A DNA stretch of 64,000 nucleotides. It comes from Hypericum androsaemum. Its lineage: Eukaryota; Streptophyta; Magnoliopsida; Malpighiales; Hypericaceae. The notes under the pieces were generated by a model, which saw only the letters and a list, made by a program, of their open reading frames with translations, was not told where the DNA came from and did not search any database. Location: the NCBI GenBank assembly GCA_963995505.1, contig OZ023186.1, positions 16,871,570 through 16,935,569 of the forward strand, given 5' to 3'. Both the position numbers and the translations under genes were made by a program. Of this stretch, positions 55,858 through 64,000 are shown piece after piece (position 1 is the stretch's first letter; each line of letters starts with the position of its first letter).

Positions 55858-58271
55858 ATACAAAGTCAGAAAGTTATAACCATGAGATGCATGGACAATG
55901 AGGGCCTCTTGGCAAGAATTCTAGGTGGAAAGAGATATGATCTCAAGTGATTTGATGTTACTATCCTTCGATAGACGGGCGTTACAAATTGGACACCAAA
56001 ACATCATTCGGATCTTGTATTCGAATTTTCCTAAATAATATTAACCATCGATATTTTGACTTCCAAAATAAAATAAAATGTACATTGAAATTATTTATAG
56101 CAATAAGTTAGTTCGATTTCAAAATAGCATTGAGAATTCAGAAGCCAGAATAGATTTTTCCAAATATTGCTACTAATATCTGAGCTAGAATCAATCACTA
56201 AAGAATGTTTTAGCAATATTTTTCTAAATATTGCTACTAATATCTGAGCTAGAATCAATCACTAAAGAATGTTTTAGTTAGATTCTATTTTTTGAAAGGT
56301 TTTTATTAGTTTCTTTGAGGATAAAAAAATGAAGGTCCACACGTTTATGAGAGGCAAAGGTCCTTAATTTGATGCAACTAGTATTCCACTCGGAGCAATA
56401 ACAAATAAGCATTTTAGATTTACCAAAAAAAAAAGCATTTTATAGTGATTCCAGCTATATCTCAGAGCCCAGCTCTAAAAATCCGAAATTTCTTTTTCTA
56501 TTTTTTCTGCCCGTGGATCTTTGTGTTCCTATGAATTTAAGCAGCCAAATTGGCATCTTGGACGCGATTTTACGTGGAGATTGGTGGGGGAAAAAATGAA
56601 CGACTTGAGCGAAAAGGTTTATCGGTCACATTCCTCGTGATAAAATGGTTGTTTTATCTTTTATTTTGGTATCTCGAATTCAAATATTTGTAACCTAATT
56701 GCATTAATATTCGTCACAGAGAACTTTTTATTTTCGTAGTTTAATAGACTTGAAATTGAATTAATTGAGAAATACACACGTGGTTCCGGAAAATATTATA
56801 TCATGAAATCGACCCCATATTGTGGATACAATTGTTATACTTGCTTAGCTGGTGTATCCAAGGCGTGTCAAGGATGGAATTCCATGGATTTTGAGCCAGT
56901 TCTACGGTTAAGAGTACTAATTTTCGAAATATAAGTTTCCGTGTTAAGGAATTAAGATGAAAATTTACACACCACTATTAGTGGTTCTAAATTTCCGAAG
57001 TAAGTGACAAAAATTTTAGCCAACAATAATAACGTGATAATATTCATTAATCTTAATTACTCAAGTTATCTCGTGTATTATATCGTATCATTAATTTTAC
57101 GAGGCACATCGTGGACAACATTGTATCCATACATATCCAAGAGCTTGGACGTGTTTGCTCCGGTTAAGAGAACGATTGCCGTTCCTCGCCATTTCAGGTC
57201 CCATGCAACTGATAAAGGTAACCAATAACAGAGTGAACAGACGCCAAAATTGGCCGGTGGGTCCAATATCTCTTTTCTTTTCCGGCCAAGTATCAATATT
57301 CTTTCAGAAAAGTTGAACATTATTTCGTACTCTTAACTTTCTATTAACGGCAGAAATTAAAGAAGGTGACCCAACGCACACGAGCCTTCTGATCCTCAAA
57401 AGGATGGCTCACCTCATTCCACATTATTACTATTCCCTCACAATTGTACTGGATGACGCATACCCTCGCGTAATAGATACTTTTAATTCTTTTTTCCTAT
57501 ATGTACATATAAGAACGGTCTTTAAAGATTAGAGCCCACTTTTCTATCGAGTAATTCTAAATTCTCTTATTCAAGTGACATAGTTTTTATTTAATAACAA
57601 CTGATACCAACTAACACAAATTACTTAAATTATTCTGTGTGTCATACAATTTTATCTGAAAACTATCGATCTCATCCCGTTTTGAATTTGAATCTGAATG
57701 CTAATAAGTTTCTTTCATTTTTTTTCAAGTTAGTAAAGTGATATGTCACACAAATAAAATCTAATAATATGGCATGACGCACATATAAAATTAATAATAT
57801 AATATGATACGTAAGATAACTCAAATAATTGAAGTTAGCGAATGTCATTTGATCACTTATAAAAAAATGTCACTTGCTCATAAAATTTAAAATTTTGATG
57901 TTTCAGGATGTGAAATCGGAAGATATTAAAGTTGAATTTAACTTTCTTTAATTAAAAAATAATTTGGACTTTTGAAGGACGTAAATGAAGGTAGGCCACG
58001 TTCGGAAGTCGGATAAGAAAGGAATTTGCAAACCATCTTAAGACCTCATGGGTCAACAGGTTCCCATTTCTTGCCACAACCAATCTCGTGCTATGTCGAC
58101 TGGTAGGCAGAATCACATGAAAACGATCGAGAAACGCTGTTACAAAAACATGATCTTTGCGAGAACATTTGACTTGGTTTCTCACCCAATTCAACTTGAT
58201 TTCTCTTTTTTACTGAATTCCGTATCTCACACGAAAAATACGACGAAGCATAATATATCTAATACCCACAA
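55858..58271. other. AT-rich intergenic DNA
   Basis: About 2.4 kb. Contains a 64-bp-period tandem duplication at 56162-56277. No gene supported. Confidence 0.5.
56162..56277. repeat. 64-bp tandem duplication
   Basis: A 52-bp block beginning AAATATTGCTACTAATATCT occurs at 56162 and 56226 with no difference that I can see, so the duplication is recent. Confidence 0.92.
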
Positions 58272-58280
58272 TTTTCTTTT

Positions 58281-59592
58281 GGGCAAATTACTCTCACATC
58301 CTTGAACTTTGGTCACCTTCCCCCTAGAGTCCCTGGATTTAAAAAAATGATTGTCCCGTCCCTAAGTTTTGATGATAATAGACTCTCGGATCCCTGGAGC
58401 CAGAATATTCTCTTTTCTCCGGTGAACCCCACTTGAAATGGCCAAACTACTCTTCCACTAAAAAATAAAAAAATTTATCTTTTCTTCCCCTTCTTCTTCC
58501 TCCCATTTCATCTTCTTCCTCCCACCTTCAACCAAATTTTTTTAGAGAAAATCAAAACTAATTATAAAGAATTAAAATTTGAAGAACCCTAATTCTAAAA
58601 ATTTTAATTATAATTAGAACACCCAACATGGAAAAAACTCAATCAAAACTCATCTTATTCGAAATCAAGAAACCCAAATCTATCTATCCAACGATACAAA
58701 AAAGTTGGAAGGGGGATACTCACTCGTGGATCGGTCAGGAGAAGACAATTAGGTTTTTTCTATGCAACCTGAGAATTTCATTTTTGTTGTTAGCAAATGG
58801 AAATTCTGATGAACCGATAAAAAATTCTGCCCAAGGCTTTCAAGCCATACTTAATTAGAATCCTAATTCCCCTTTTTTTAATCTCAATTATCTTAATTAG
58901 AACCCTAATTATCCGATTCTCCTCTATTCCCTGCCACGAAGTCCGCCCCCGTCTCTTTTGACCTCTCTGGTGCCATCTCCATCACCGCCCGACACTCGCT
59001 TTCGCTCTTGCTTCAGATTCTTGGTCCTTAAAATCACTCATTGAACCAATTGGGGCAGGATGCACGGGGTTGCTTCAGGTTGAAGGAGGTTCGTCTCGAC
59101 GGATTTAATTTTTCTATTTGGGTTTGGGTTTTCTCTGGATTTGGGTTTAAGAATAAACTTAGAATTAAAATTTATGTTTTCTGGATTTGGGTTTAAGAAT
59201 AAATCAGGAATTCAAATTTGAGTTTTCTTGATTTGTGTTTAAGAATAGAAATTTTAGTTTCTGGGATTGGATTGAAGAAGGTGAAGAAGATGGAGGAGAG
59301 AGGAGAGAGGGGGAAGAGAAGAGATAAATTTTGGTTTTGATTTTGGTTTAAGGTGGGAGGAAGAAGATGAAGTGGGAGGAAGATGAAGGGGAAGGAAGGA
59401 GGTTTTTTTTTTAGTGGGAGGATATTTTGGTCATTTCAAGTGGGAATTCACCGGAGAAAATAGAATATTCTGGCTCCAAGGACCTGAGAGTCTATTATCA
59501 TCAAAACTTAAGGACGAGATAATCATTTTTCAAAATTCAGGGACCCTAGGGGGAGGGTGACCAAAGTTCAGAGACGTGAGAATAATTTGCCC
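58281..59592. mobile_element. Mutator-like element (MULE-5), non-autonomous
   Basis: 1312 bp with a perfect 9-bp target duplication TTTTCTTTT (58272-58280 and 59593-59601). The left end is GGGCAAATTACTCTCACATC and the right end, reverse-complemented, GGGCAAATTATTCTCACGTC. Inverted repeats extend about 270 bp (paired words CCTCCCATTTCATCTTCTTC / GAAGAAGATGAAGTGGGAGG). The centre (about 58920-59080) is GC-richer and may be captured genic DNA, but I do not recognise it. No transposase. Confidence 0.88.
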
Positions 59593-59601
59593 TTTTCTTT
59601 T

Positions 59602-60364
59602 TCATAATAACTGCCACAATTTAAGTAACAAAATACTTCTTGGCCAACGAACATTTGGATGCAAAAATGTTATTCCATGGCTTAGATAGATCTAACTTAA
59701 CTAGATATTTTGAATTCAGGTCATGAAAATGCAACGCATAGGTAGTAAAAATTTGATTGGAAAAACTTTCTTACGGTCGAATAGCCTTCGAGGGGTGAAT
59801 TAGGCTTCTTAAATCTGTTTTCAATTTTCAATTTGACCCAAGATGTCAATATGAAAGAGAGAGATGAGAAAGAGAATACACCGTATATACTGGTTCAGTT
59901 TGGATCGGATCCACTTGATCCTATATTCACTCTTCAAACAAGCAACTCGTCTTTTTATTCTTCCAAAAACGAAAAACAAGAGTACAAACAAGTTTTTTCG
60001 ACTAACTTAAAGCCACAATTCACTAGTTTTAATAGACAACGGTTAGTCGCCTAATTCCAATTTTTATGGCCATCTAGAAGCCACGTACTAGATTAATCAA
60101 CTAACCTGAATCCAAGATTTTCTCAAGAGAATTCAAATCACACAACCCAAAAAAAAATCATGTTGAAGCACATTCCAGTGATATGGCTTATTGCAAAGCT
60201 CCCAAAAAATCATTGCTAAGATTACCGGTAATTCAATTCAGGCATCAAACAGTCAGCAAAGCCAACACATACAAAAGCCGAGAAATCACACCGGTAATAG
60301 TAATACATCATCAGTTCAAGTCCTGAAAAGTCTTGCTCACTAGTTGAGTTTGGCTTGACCACTT
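59602..60364. other. AT-rich intergenic DNA
   Basis: About 760 bp. No gene or element recognised. Confidence 0.5.
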
Positions 60365-60369
60365 TCTAC

Positions 60370-60859
60370 TGTTGGAACTCAAGATTTACATCCCACCAAG
60401 AGTTTATTTTTAGACTAGTTTTATTTCTAATTGTAAATTTTAATTTTTTTAGAATATTTGTCACAGTTGGTTAAGATTAGTTTAATATATTTTTCTAAGA
60501 TTTATCTAGCAACAGGATACATTTATCATGTTAGTTTCGATTATCTTCTATATTTTTTTATTTTTATCGAATTGTTATTAAGAAGGCTATATAAAGGTGG
60601 TAGGTTGTTTCTTTGTAATTCAAACAATCTCCAATACACCCAAATGTGTACAATTATCTAACTTTTTTATTTTAACTTTTTTCTCTCTCCCTCTTAGATC
60701 GAGCTTCTAAAGTTTTTCACTTTTTTCTCCCTCTCCGTTAGATCGACCGTCTAAGGTTCTTTTTGACATTTTATTGCTCTTCTACCCATTCTTGGGACGA
60801 CCACTCCAGACCCGTCCTCAATTACTTTCACGATGTTCACCTAAAAAATATTATCAACA
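60370..60859 (+). repeat. 5' LTR of the TRIM-like element
   Basis: TATA-like CTATATAAAGG near 60588-60598. Compared with the other LTR it lacks about 30 bp of TCTTCTTTGTTCTCC-type sequence near 60787. Confidence 0.85.
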
Positions 60860-60866
60860 TTTATTT

Positions 60867-60884
60867 TGGCACGCTCGCTGGGAC
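60867..60884 (+). other. Primer binding site, Ty3/gypsy type
   Basis: TGGCACGCTCGCTGGGAC, close to the TGGCACGCCC(G/A)GTGGGAC-type site common in plant Ty3/gypsy elements. Confidence 0.65.
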
Positions 60885-61041
60885 TACTCGAGGGCATCTA
60901 AGAAGAATAATTTGAGGGGTGCCACAAACAACAAAAATTGGCCGACTCCACCCAACTGTCTCATATGATTACTATGGCTCGGGGGAAAAGATTTCACATC
61001 ACGATACATCCCTTCAATTCTCCTTGGCCAGTCGAATCAAA

Positions 61042-61056
61042 GGCATGAGGGGGCAT
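61042..61056 (+). other. Polypurine tract of the TRIM-like element
   Basis: A G-rich stretch GGCATGAGGGGGCAT ends at the start of the second LTR. Confidence 0.6.
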
Positions 61057-61569
61057 TGTTAGAACTCGAGATTTAGATCCCAGCGAGAGTTTATCTCTAG
61101 ACTAATTTTATTTCTTATTGTAAGATTTATCTTTTTAGAATATTTGTTGCCGTTGTTAAAATTAGTTTAATCTATTTTCCTAGGATTTATCTAGCAATAG
61201 GATGTAATTATCGTGTTTGTTTCGATTATCTTCTATATTTTTTGTTCTTATCGAGTTATTATTTAGAGGCCTGTATAAAGGCCATAGGTTGCTTCATTGT
61301 AATTCGGACATTCCCTAATACACCCATATGGCTATAACTATCAAACTTTTTTATCTTAACTTTTTTCTCCCTCTCCCTTAGATTGAGCCTCTAAGGTTTT
61401 TTACTTTTTTTCCCTCTCTCTTAGATCGACCGTCTAAGGTTCTTTTTGACATTCTATTGCTCTTCTACCCATTCTTCTTTGTTCTCCCCCTCTTCGCGAT
61501 TGTTCTTGGGGCGATCACTCCAGACCCGTCCTTTCTTTCACGAAGTTCTGCTAAAAAATATTATCAACA
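61057..61569 (+). repeat. 3' LTR of the TRIM-like element
   Basis: Starts TGTTAGAACTCGAGATTTAG and is co-linear with the first LTR apart from small indels. Confidence 0.85.
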
Positions 61570-61574
61570 CCTAC

Positions 61575-62209
61575 AGCAAGTTATAAACCTCCAAAGTGTA
61601 GAGCCATGAGTAAGGAAAAGTCCACCTTGAATTCATTGTTTGGACTTGAATTATAATAACTAGATAATAATATTAATAATCAATGACATAAAAAAGTGTG
61701 AAAATTTTATCTACTAATCATATACCACAAAACACAAGGAGGAAGTATAGCTAGAGAAGGAAAAGATAACCAGCGGAATGATGATTTAGACACGCTATAG
61801 ATTCCACAAAAAGATATGCAGTTATTCTTCTTTTATGTTGGAAGCAGAATAACAAGTTGGCCCTGAAAAGCGCAGTAGGGCCATAGCCAAAATATATGCA
61901 ATAGGAAGCTTGTTGCAAATGGAAATTAAGTAGCAGTGGTTTACATACCATGTAGGGTGTTCTCGGAGTAATCGTCTCGTGCGAAACTTAATCGCAATTC
62001 TCCAGCGGAATACGAAGTATCATAGACATGAGAACTTGAGCAAAATACACTTTTAGGCTTAAAATTAGTATGTGACACTTTTAGTCTTAATTGTATCATG
62101 TGAAGAACTGCTTTCTTAACCGCTACATGTGTTGGGATTACCTCTTTAGTAAATCCCAAATCACTAAGACTCTTGCCTGACAATCTCCCTGATGATCCTA
62201 ACCGTATAG
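61575..62209. other. Intergenic DNA
   Basis: About 630 bp. An 80-codon open frame on the minus strand (62183-61941) has no recognisable domain and I do not call it a gene. Confidence 0.45.
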
Positions 62210-62690
62210 TGTTGGAAATATAGTTCTAGTTATGATTATTATTATCATGCATTGGTTGGACATATTGTATACGATAAGCATATAAATAATATACTTAGAC
62301 AATAATTAAATAGTAGAGAATACTCACAATCACGGTTTGAGCAAACCGTAGAAATTCCACCTTTTTTGAGACCGCATTCTTCGGATTGAGTCCTCCTCCT
62401 TGAATATCACGAACTTCGGATTTAATCCTGGATGAGGCCACAGCAAACCGTGTGCCCTTGAACTCTTATTACCTGCCTTATAGCTTCAGGCATCCGTGGG
62501 TAAGAGAGTTCCCAAGGTACAATGCCAAATTATGTGAACAATATGAAGCACTATTGAACACTTTACGAACCTTTGGAGGTTGCAGAACTCCGACTCTATG
62601 CAAATATGAGAATGCCTATGCTAAGGGGGAGAGAGGAGAGTAAAACTCTAGGTGAATTTTGGTGTGTGTAAAATGAGAGGAGGAGGTCCC

Positions 62691-62700
62691 CTTTTATAAG
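62691..62700 (-). promoter_or_regulatory. TATA box of the LTR promoter
   Basis: CTTATAAAAG on the minus strand, followed by a GGGGACC leader. Confidence 0.45.
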
Positions 62701-62743
62701 GAGGGTTTGAGACCCCACTAAATGGCGGTTATTAAATTTCTCT

Positions 62744-62872
62744 ATTAACCATGGTCAATAAATGAGCAGTTACAGTCATTAACGTCTTCTATTAACCATG
62801 GTCAATAAATGAGCGGTTACAGCTATTAACGCCTCCTATTAACCATAGTCAATAAATGAGTGGTTACCAGAG
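62744..62872. repeat. 47-bp tandem repeat, three copies, in the LTR
   Basis: The unit begins ATTAACCATGGTCAATAAAT; copies start at 62744, 62791 and 62838 (the last partial). It lies just upstream of the TATA box in the direction of LTR transcription, where U3 enhancer repeats often occur. Confidence 0.85.
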
Positions 62873-63186
62873 TCATAAATCTTAAATTCACGACATCACT
62901 TCGAAGCCAATTTTCATTCACGCCGAGAATTGATTTTTTGCAAGTGTCATTCATCGTTACGAAACTTTCCCAATGTGTTTCGCATTGATGATATGACACC
63001 CAAAATCAATTGGTGTGACCTACATTAGCTCAAAATTCCTTAGAAATTATATTTAATTAGAATTCTCTTTCTAATTAACCTCTTAGACTCAAGCCCAATA
63101 TAAACCTTTGTTGGACCAACCTCCTCGTTGGATTAAAAATATAATTCTAAGCTTAAGATTTTACTTTGGGGGCTAATGTCATTATA

Positions 63187-64000
63187 CTAATTTTGAATAT
63201 ATTGGTCAGATAATCCTTGCCGATAAATATTTTTTTGTTCAACATATGACTTTTTTGAACTCAAACACGAGCCAAAAGTCTTCCTTGTTGAGCATATCTC
63301 CGGAGATAGGATTCTCCCAGATCTCAGGACATACAACACATCGGTTAGCTCTTGCCCAAGGTTACCTAGAGCCCAACCATCCCTTTGTCTGCAACCTTGG
63401 ATACTGTCGAGCTTTGCATATAGCATTCTCATCGTCCACTGGTTGATAGGTTTTGAACATCTATATGTTAGCACAAATGTGGCATGTGGCCCTTGTGTTC
63501 ACCCACCGACAAAATTCACCTCGACGCAAGACCATGAGGTTCATGTCATCAAGGTCGAAGCTCAAGCTTATCTCCTCGACATTAGCATAAGCATGCTTCT
63601 TGTTCTTTCCCTCAGAGGTATAATGTTTGTAGCAACCCTTAGCTCTAAGGCTAGACTACGCAAACAAAAAAGGTACTGGTGAAGCTCTTATCATGAGCAT
63701 CCCTAATAATTATTAGACCATTATTGCTAATTCCCACGGGAGCTCCCACCAAGCTTAACCACACTAGTCTCGGCAACCATACCATTTGGTTTTTTTGCAA
63801 CCTTTTGGTTATCTTGCTCGATATGCAATCTTCTGAAAAGGTCCTCAAGACTCATCATCTTCCTCTTGTATTTGAGATACATATTGACGTCCTTTCATAA
63901 TGGCGGTAATTTTTCAATCATAATCACCACTTGGAAGGCATCATGGATTAAAGTCTTAAGAAGATCTCAACATCCTCCTCGGAGTTACTCTCTTTGAGAT
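63187..64000 (-). pseudogene. copia gag-protease remnant
   Basis: Reading leftwards from the edge: MIEKLPPL, stop, KDVNMYLKYKRKMMSLEDLF, then RRLHIEQDNQKVAKK, the gag core and basic tail. Near 63600-63660 there is a broken zinc-knuckle region (GCYKHYTSEGKNKKH). WVNTRATCHICANI near 63480 corresponds to the W-x-D-T/S-GA-x-x-H-I-C protease site; the catalytic Asp is Asn. A further piece NPISGDMLNKEDFWLVFEF lies near 63260. TGA (63897-63895) stands where Trp is conserved in PPLWKD. Confidence 0.78.

Larger units (their letters stand above)
60370..61569 (+). mobile_element. TRIM-like miniature LTR retrotransposon
   Basis: Two LTRs (60370-60859, 490 bp; 61057-61569, 513 bp) enclose only 197 bp. 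LTRs start TGTT and end ATCAACA. Flanking TCTAC (60365-60369) and CCTAC (61570-61574) form a 5-bp duplication with one mismatch. The internal part begins with a Ty3-type primer site and ends with a G-rich tract just before the second LTR. It has no coding capacity, so it would depend on proteins from another element. The primer site type points to a Ty3/gypsy rather than copia parent. Confidence 0.85.
62210..63181 (-). repeat. 3' LTR of the right-edge copia element (inferred)
   Basis: On the + strand it starts TGTTGGAAATATAG and ends near TGTCA at 63181, so on its own strand it is TG...CA. A TATA-like CTTATAAAAG (62700-62691) reads on the minus strand and fixes the direction. Without the other LTR in view, the limits are inferred. 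Confidence 0.6.
62210..64000 (-). mobile_element. Ty1/copia element, minus strand, internally deleted, cut by the right edge
   Basis: An LTR-like block (62210-63181) lies next to minus-strand gag and protease remnants (63182-64000). Integrase, reverse transcriptase and RNase H are missing between them, so a large deletion joins the protease region to the 3' LTR. The 5' part lies outside the window. Confidence 0.7.

Noticed and set aside
61941..62183. 80-codon minus-strand frame
   Set aside because: No domain and no supporting context; probably chance.
1..64000. CRISPR arrays, operons, ribosome binding sites or rRNA/tRNA genes
   Set aside because: The window is eukaryotic nuclear DNA. The tandem arrays have no spacers, and I saw no tRNA cloverleaf; the tRNA-like words are LTR primer sites.
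63187..64000. A working retroviral-type gene at the right edge
   Set aside because: Stops replace conserved Trp, the protease Asp is Asn, and the rest of pol is missing.

Overview
This is a stretch of a plant nuclear genome, most likely a core eudicot. The genes have spliced plant-type GT...AG introns, the intergenic DNA is AT-rich, and there are Ty1/copia elements, Mutator-like foldback elements, a LINE and a TRIM-type element. I cannot name the species from the sequence. About 10% of the window is host-gene body. The rest is transposable elements, their decayed remains and plain AT-rich spacer.

Layout. 1-1.19 kb: 5' half of a mitochondrial ATP synthase subunit d gene (minus strand), running off the left edge. 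1.2-2.3 kb: a Mutator-like element (MULE) carrying a possible RING-ligase zinc-ribbon fragment. 2.75-3.85 kb: a 5'-truncated LINE with a perfect 13-bp target duplication. 4.0-17.3 kb: a nest in which a minus-strand copia element (4029 to 8781) was hit at the outermost bases of its right LTR by a plus-strand copia element (8782-17281, two 1580-bp LTRs, 5-bp duplication TTTCC). 19.25-20.07 kb: a degenerate 23-bp minisatellite. 21.3-23.25 kb: a broken CDK-like kinase between two ~270-bp direct repeats. 25.55-26.98 kb: complete five-exon MED7. 27.88-30.10 kb: complete three-exon RBR E3 ubiquitin ligase, convergent with MED7. 34.8-36.0 kb: a small element with inverted termini holding a cyclophilin fragment and a 22-bp minisatellite. 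36.6-37.0 kb: a hAT-type MITE. 38.65-39.07 kb: a MULE MITE. 42.03-43.74 kb: complete three-exon LOB-domain gene (LBD1/LBD11 type), minus strand. 44.28-46.47 kb: two neighbouring MULEs, the second carrying an open reading frame for the variable chain of ferredoxin-thioredoxin reductase. 46.99-50.91 kb: an old copia element. 51-58 kb: mostly spacer, with a small MULE MITE at 55.6 kb. 58.28-59.59 kb: another MULE. 60.37-61.57 kb: a TRIM-like LTR element with only 197 bp between its LTRs. 62.2-64 kb: a minus-strand copia element, deleted inside, running off the right edge.

The host genes are unrelated housekeeping or regulatory genes (respiration, transcription, ubiquitylation, development). They do not form a pathway or cluster. 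The most unusual content is the set of six Mutator-type elements with 8-9 bp target duplications that I could place by eye. One of them (45335-46469) is a Pack-MULE whose cargo still reads as an uninterrupted plastid-type protein.
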